From Verrucomicrobiota bacterium (GTDB lineage: Bacteria; Verrucomicrobiota; Verrucomicrobiia; Verrucomicrobiales; Verrucomicrobiaceae): a DNA stretch of 64,000 nucleotides. The notes below the pieces were generated by a model. The model searched no databases. It was not told the origin of the DNA and saw only the letters and a list, made by a program, of their open reading frames with translations. This document shows positions 61,408-64,000 of this stretch, in pieces; position 1 is the stretch's first letter; the number at the start of each line of letters is the position of its first letter. A program made the translations under genes and the position numbers. The stretch is from NCBI GenBank assembly GCA_025360015.1, contig JANYCZ010000023.1:62001-126000 (forward strand). The letters run 5' to 3'.

Positions 61408-62184
61408 TTATCCCATCCACTCGCGGGGATCGAGGTGGTAGTATCTCTTTAGTTCGGCGTACATTTCTGGACGCTCATTGAACAACTGCGTTGGTTTCTC
61501 GAAGAAGATTTCGGTGGCGACGGCGAAGAATTCGGCGGGGTTTGTTGCGCCGTAGGGGTCGAGGACTTTTTCGGTGCCTGCTTCGGTGCGCTGGAGGAAG
61601 TCGGCGTAGTTGGCCTGGAAGACTCGGGACCAGGTGCGGTAGGCGGCACCACTGGAGAGGGCAGGGGCACCGTCGGTGCGGCCGTCTTCGTGGTCGAGCT
61701 GATGGGCGAACTCATGGAAGGTCACGTTGTCGCCGTCGGCCATGTGGCGTGCGCCTTGAGTCACGGAGTCCCAGGCCAGGACCACGGTGCCCCAGCCGGA
61801 GGATTCGCCCAAGCGGCGGACATCGCCCTCGGTGACGATGCCGTGGGCATCCATGCGCTTGCTCACGGAGCTGAAGGTGGTGGGGTAGAGGTAGACGGCG
61901 CTCAGCTTGGGGTAGGGTTTGCCTTCGCGATGCACCACCAGCAGGCAGGCCTGCGCCGCCACGGTGAGGATCATGGCTTCCGTGAGCTCCAGGCCGCCGC
62001 AGCCTTCAAAGCGGATGGTGGCGATGAACTGGGCGATCCGCTCGTGAAGCCGCAGCCGCAGTTCCTCTGGCAGCTGCGCATACAGAGGCACATTTTTCTT
62101 CAGGAGCGTGATCCATTCTTCTTGGAAGACTTCCGTGATGTGTGTCTCGCCGCCAAACAATGCCTTCAGTTTCTGCCAGATCAT
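61408..62184 (-). CDS. mtfA: Zinc metallopeptidase MtfA (M90)
   Basis: The 258-aa protein has HEFAHQLDHEDG (157-168), the HExxH zinc motif of family M90, with GQ/W-box features around it: LAWDSVTQGARHMADGDNV and AEFFAVATEIFFEKP (a downstream Glu as third ligand). E. coli MtfA binds the Mlc repressor and so regulates glucose PTS genes. It starts 117 bp after the stop of the SDR gene and precedes the FKBP gene by 158 bp. Confidence 0.9.
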   Translation of the reverse strand: MIWQKLKALFGGETHITEVFQEEWITLLKKNVPLYAQLPEELRLRLHERIAQFIATIRFEGCGGLELTEAMILTVAAQACLLVVHREGKPYPKLSAVYLYPTTFSSVSKRMDAHGIVTEGDVRRLGESSGWGTVVLAWDSVTQGARHMADGDNVTFHEFAHQLDHEDGRTDGAPALSSGAAYRTWSRVFQANYADFLQRTEAGTEKVLDPYGATNPAEFFAVATEIFFEKPTQLFNERPEMYAELKRYYHLDPREWMG

Positions 62185-62262
62185 GGGGCGGAGGTTAGAC
62201 GCTGGTGGGGAGGCTGCCAGAGTATTCCCAAGGCAGCCCGGTTCCTGTGGAACAGACCGCTT

Positions 62263-62283
62263 CCTTGTTCCGCAGGAACAAGG
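62263..62283 (-). repeat. GTAG-type REP hairpin 5
   Basis: CCTTGTTCC (62263-62271), GCA, GGAACAAGG (62275-62283), then CTAC; the minus strand reads GTAG plus a perfect 9-bp stem. A smaller GTTCC-TGT-GGAAC palindrome precedes it (62241-62253). It lies between mtfA and the SDR gene. Confidence 0.65.
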
Positions 62284-62301
62284 CTACTTTATGGGAGGCC
62301 A

Positions 62302-63066
62302 TTATTCCATCATGGCGTTCAGGTTGTTGAACACGGTGGCGTAGTTTTCTGCGCTGCCGGCAGCGGCGTTGCGGAGGGGCTGGACACGGTTCACGAGAAT
62401 TTCTGTGGCGGAGGGCTGGGTTTTGAGGATCTGCATGACTTCCGCGATGAACTCTGCCAGGGGCATGGCGCGTGGGTCTTCTGCCTGATGCTCGCCCATC
62501 AAGTGGGTGGCCACGTAGGGCGGGGCGAGTTCGAGTACTTCCACCTTGGACTTCCGCAGCTGATGGCGCAGAGACTCGGTGTAGGAATGCATGGCGGCCT
62601 TGGTGGCGCAGTAGGTGGGCGTGAAGGCAAGCGGGATGAAGGCGAGGCCGGAGGTGACGTTCATCACTGTGGCGTGGGCCTGCTTCTGGAGATGGGGCAG
62701 GAGCGCGTTGATGAGGCGGATGGGGCCGAGGAGATTGGTCTGCACGATGGCCTCGGCATCGGCGGTGCCGGTTTCTGCGGCGAGCAGATTCTCAGGGCGC
62801 ATGATGCCGGCGTTGTTGATGAGGACATTGAGAAAAGGGAAGTCCTGCTGCAATTTGGCGGCGAAGGCTTGGATGCTGGCCGCGTCTGTCATGTCCACCG
62901 TGAGGGATGTCATGCCGGGGTTGGCGGCTGTGGTTTCATCCAGCGTTTTTGCGTTGCGTCCGGAGATGATGACCTGGTTGCCGAGGGCGTGAAAGGCTTC
63001 GGCGAGGCCGCGGCCGATGCCGGAGCCGCCGCCGGTGATGAGGATGGTGTTGCCGGTGGTTTTCAT
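62302..63066 (-). CDS. Short-chain dehydrogenase/reductase (DltE-like)
   Basis: The 254-aa protein begins MKTTGNTILITGGGSGIGRG with the TGxxxGIG cofactor motif (11-18), NNAG in VLINNAGIM, catalytic Ser in MNVTSGLAF, and YCATK (YxxxK). The N-terminus and the LAPPYVATHL segment match the classical SDRs annotated as DltE-like. ATG at 63066 is chosen; the longer frame is Pro-rich. Substrate unknown. Confidence 0.92.
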   Translation of the reverse strand: MKTTGNTILITGGGSGIGRGLAEAFHALGNQVIISGRNAKTLDETTAANPGMTSLTVDMTDAASIQAFAAKLQQDFPFLNVLINNAGIMRPENLLAAETGTADAEAIVQTNLLGPIRLINALLPHLQKQAHATVMNVTSGLAFIPLAFTPTYCATKAAMHSYTESLRHQLRKSKVEVLELAPPYVATHLMGEHQAEDPRAMPLAEFIAEVMQILKTQPSATEILVNRVQPLRNAAAGSAENYATVFNNLNAMME

Positions 63067-63567
63067 GGAGAGAGAGAGTGGTGTTTGAGGGAGAGAGGGA
63101 AGGGTGACTGGCGGAGTCAATACGGCTGCCATTGTGCGTGGGATGGCATCGTTCCTATCTCAGCACTCAGGCGGCCTGGATGCTGGGCAGCGCATTTCGT
63201 CCTCATGCTGCACTCCTGCCGGATAGGTGAGAAAAAACAGGTTCCCGCCGAAAGCGAACTGACATGAAATGCTTCGATATGTGATTGGGTGAGTGGTGAA
63301 ACTCGGCTGCTGAACCACTTTCCCAGAAGGGTTAACCACTGACTGACACTCACCTCACACTGACACAATCCGAATGAGGAAGGTTTCACTTTTTCCGGCG
63401 ATTAGCGTCAACTGAGTGTCCCGTTAGTGGCTCACGACTTCCTAGAAGGGCTAACCACTCATCGAACACTACGGGCACACTCATAAAACCTGAATTCAGA
63501 GGGGTTTATTTTCTGAATGTTGGTGTTTTATTAGGGTCCGATGAGCGGTTCAAAATCTGGCCTGCGC
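63067..63567. other. 501-bp intergenic region with imperfect direct repeats
   Basis: No gene is supported. Two imperfect copies of TTYCCYAGAAGGGYTAACCACT occur at ~63319-63340 and ~63439-63459, about 120 bp apart, each followed by CACT/ACAC-rich sequence. Nothing else is evident in the 63067-63300 part. Confidence 0.5.
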
Positions 63568-63999
63568 TCAAGCTTCAGGGCTGGAATGACGCCATGCTTT
63601 GATCGTGTTTTCGCGGGCCTGTTTGGCTACGGAGAGATCGATGCTGGCATCGTCTTTCGCGAGTTCTTCCAGCACGACATCGGGGATGATTTCCGTCATG
63701 GACATGATCAGCGGGGTGATCTCGGTGAGGTGGTGGAGGGCGGTGTCTGCGAGGCCTTTCTGGTGCAGGGCCAGGGCGGTGGTGTGGAGCATCTCGTAGG
63801 CCACGCAGGCGAGGGAGAGGGCGGTGTAGTTGTCGCGCAGGATGCGGGAGAGCGGGTGCTTGCGTACTTTGCCATAGAGGCCTGCCAGCGCGCCGGTGAG
63901 GGTGGTCACGGCTTCCTTCAGCGTCGCGCCCACGCCGCTGCCTGCTTCTTCGGCATATTTCTCCATCGTCACACGCTGGGTGGCGAGGATGCTGTGCAT
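63568..63999 (-). CDS. Hypothetical helical protein (start at or beyond the window edge)
   Basis: The 143-aa frame begins with an ATG one base from the right edge, so the true start may lie outside. It is mostly helical (EKYAEEAGSGVGATLKEA, GKVRKHPLSRILRDNYTAL, ITPLIMSMTEIIPDVVLEELA) with a Ferritin/DUF892-like overall feel but no metal-ligand pattern that I can confirm. No function is assigned. Confidence 0.55.
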   Translation of the reverse strand: MHSILATQRVTMEKYAEEAGSGVGATLKEAVTTLTGALAGLYGKVRKHPLSRILRDNYTALSLACVAYEMLHTTALALHQKGLADTALHHLTEITPLIMSMTEIIPDVVLEELAKDDASIDLSVAKQARENTIKAWRHSSPEA

Positions 64000-64000
64000 G

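Noticed and set aside
61690-63267. Long plus-strand frame (525 codons) across mtfA and the SDR gene
   Set aside because: It overlaps two well-supported minus-strand genes and their intergenic repeats and shows no domain.

Overview
The window looks like a chromosomal segment of a verrucomicrobium, most likely close to Prosthecobacter/Verrucomicrobiaceae. This is inferred from gene content: PEP-CTERM proteins with the typical C-terminal anchor, a TIGR02597-type secreted protein, a very large secreted protein with SdrD-B and Ig-like repeats, a PVC-type membrane-bound dehydrogenase/CxxCH haem protein, DUF5069 and DUF2934 proteins, and high GC with long antisense shadow ORFs. I saw no rRNA, tRNA, CRISPR array, insertion sequence, prophage or replication origin. 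Most genes look like ordinary vertically inherited chromosome.

Layout. 1-5.6 kb: a cell-surface module on the minus strand, a PEP-CTERM protein followed by a giant Ig/SdrD-B protein that runs off the left edge. 5.9-11 kb: a small hypothetical gene, a duplicated structured repeat, then a minus-strand run of six closely packed genes (two small proteins, one of DUF2934 type, a two-TM protein, a PAS histidine kinase, a NarL-type regulator and an RlmM-like methyltransferase). 11.2-18.8 kb: nucleoid-associated protein, SUI1/YciH factor, GH18 chitinase-like enzyme, methyltransferase, PA14-like secreted protein, FabV and a TMEM175-type channel. 19-25 kb: lactonase, CocE hydrolase, exopolysaccharide sugar transferase, AroD and a D,D-carboxypeptidase. 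25.4-32.7 kb: SGNH hydrolase, large haem protein, basic small protein, Gfo/Idh/MocA oxidoreductase and a TPR-like membrane protein. 32.8-36.5 kb: a second PEP-CTERM/TIGR02597 pair, then rplQ and rpoA.

36.9-50 kb: zinc-ribbon membrane protein, an orphan XylH-like permease, a uracil-DNA glycosylase-family protein without canonical Fe-S cysteines and a sulfite-oxidase-family enzyme lie in a compact plus-strand run. They are followed by two large adjacent sensor kinases, a small H-type lectin-like protein, a methyltransferase, and MsrPQ (periplasmic methionine sulfoxide repair). 50-64 kb: YjdM, O-methyltransferase, EmrAB-type efflux pair, DUF5069, PRXL2-like redoxin, GDSL esterase, rRNA-methyltransferase-like protein, RlmN with a cupin, an FKBP isomerase, MtfA peptidase, an SDR, and an unknown protein at the right edge.

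The most distinctive non-coding feature is a set of intergenic hairpins whose minus strand reads GTAG followed at once, or within two bases, by a perfect stem. They sit mostly between convergent genes and look like REP elements. Other structured repeats occur at 5.8, 6.4-6.6, 11.1, 14.3, 60.7 and 63.3-63.5 kb.
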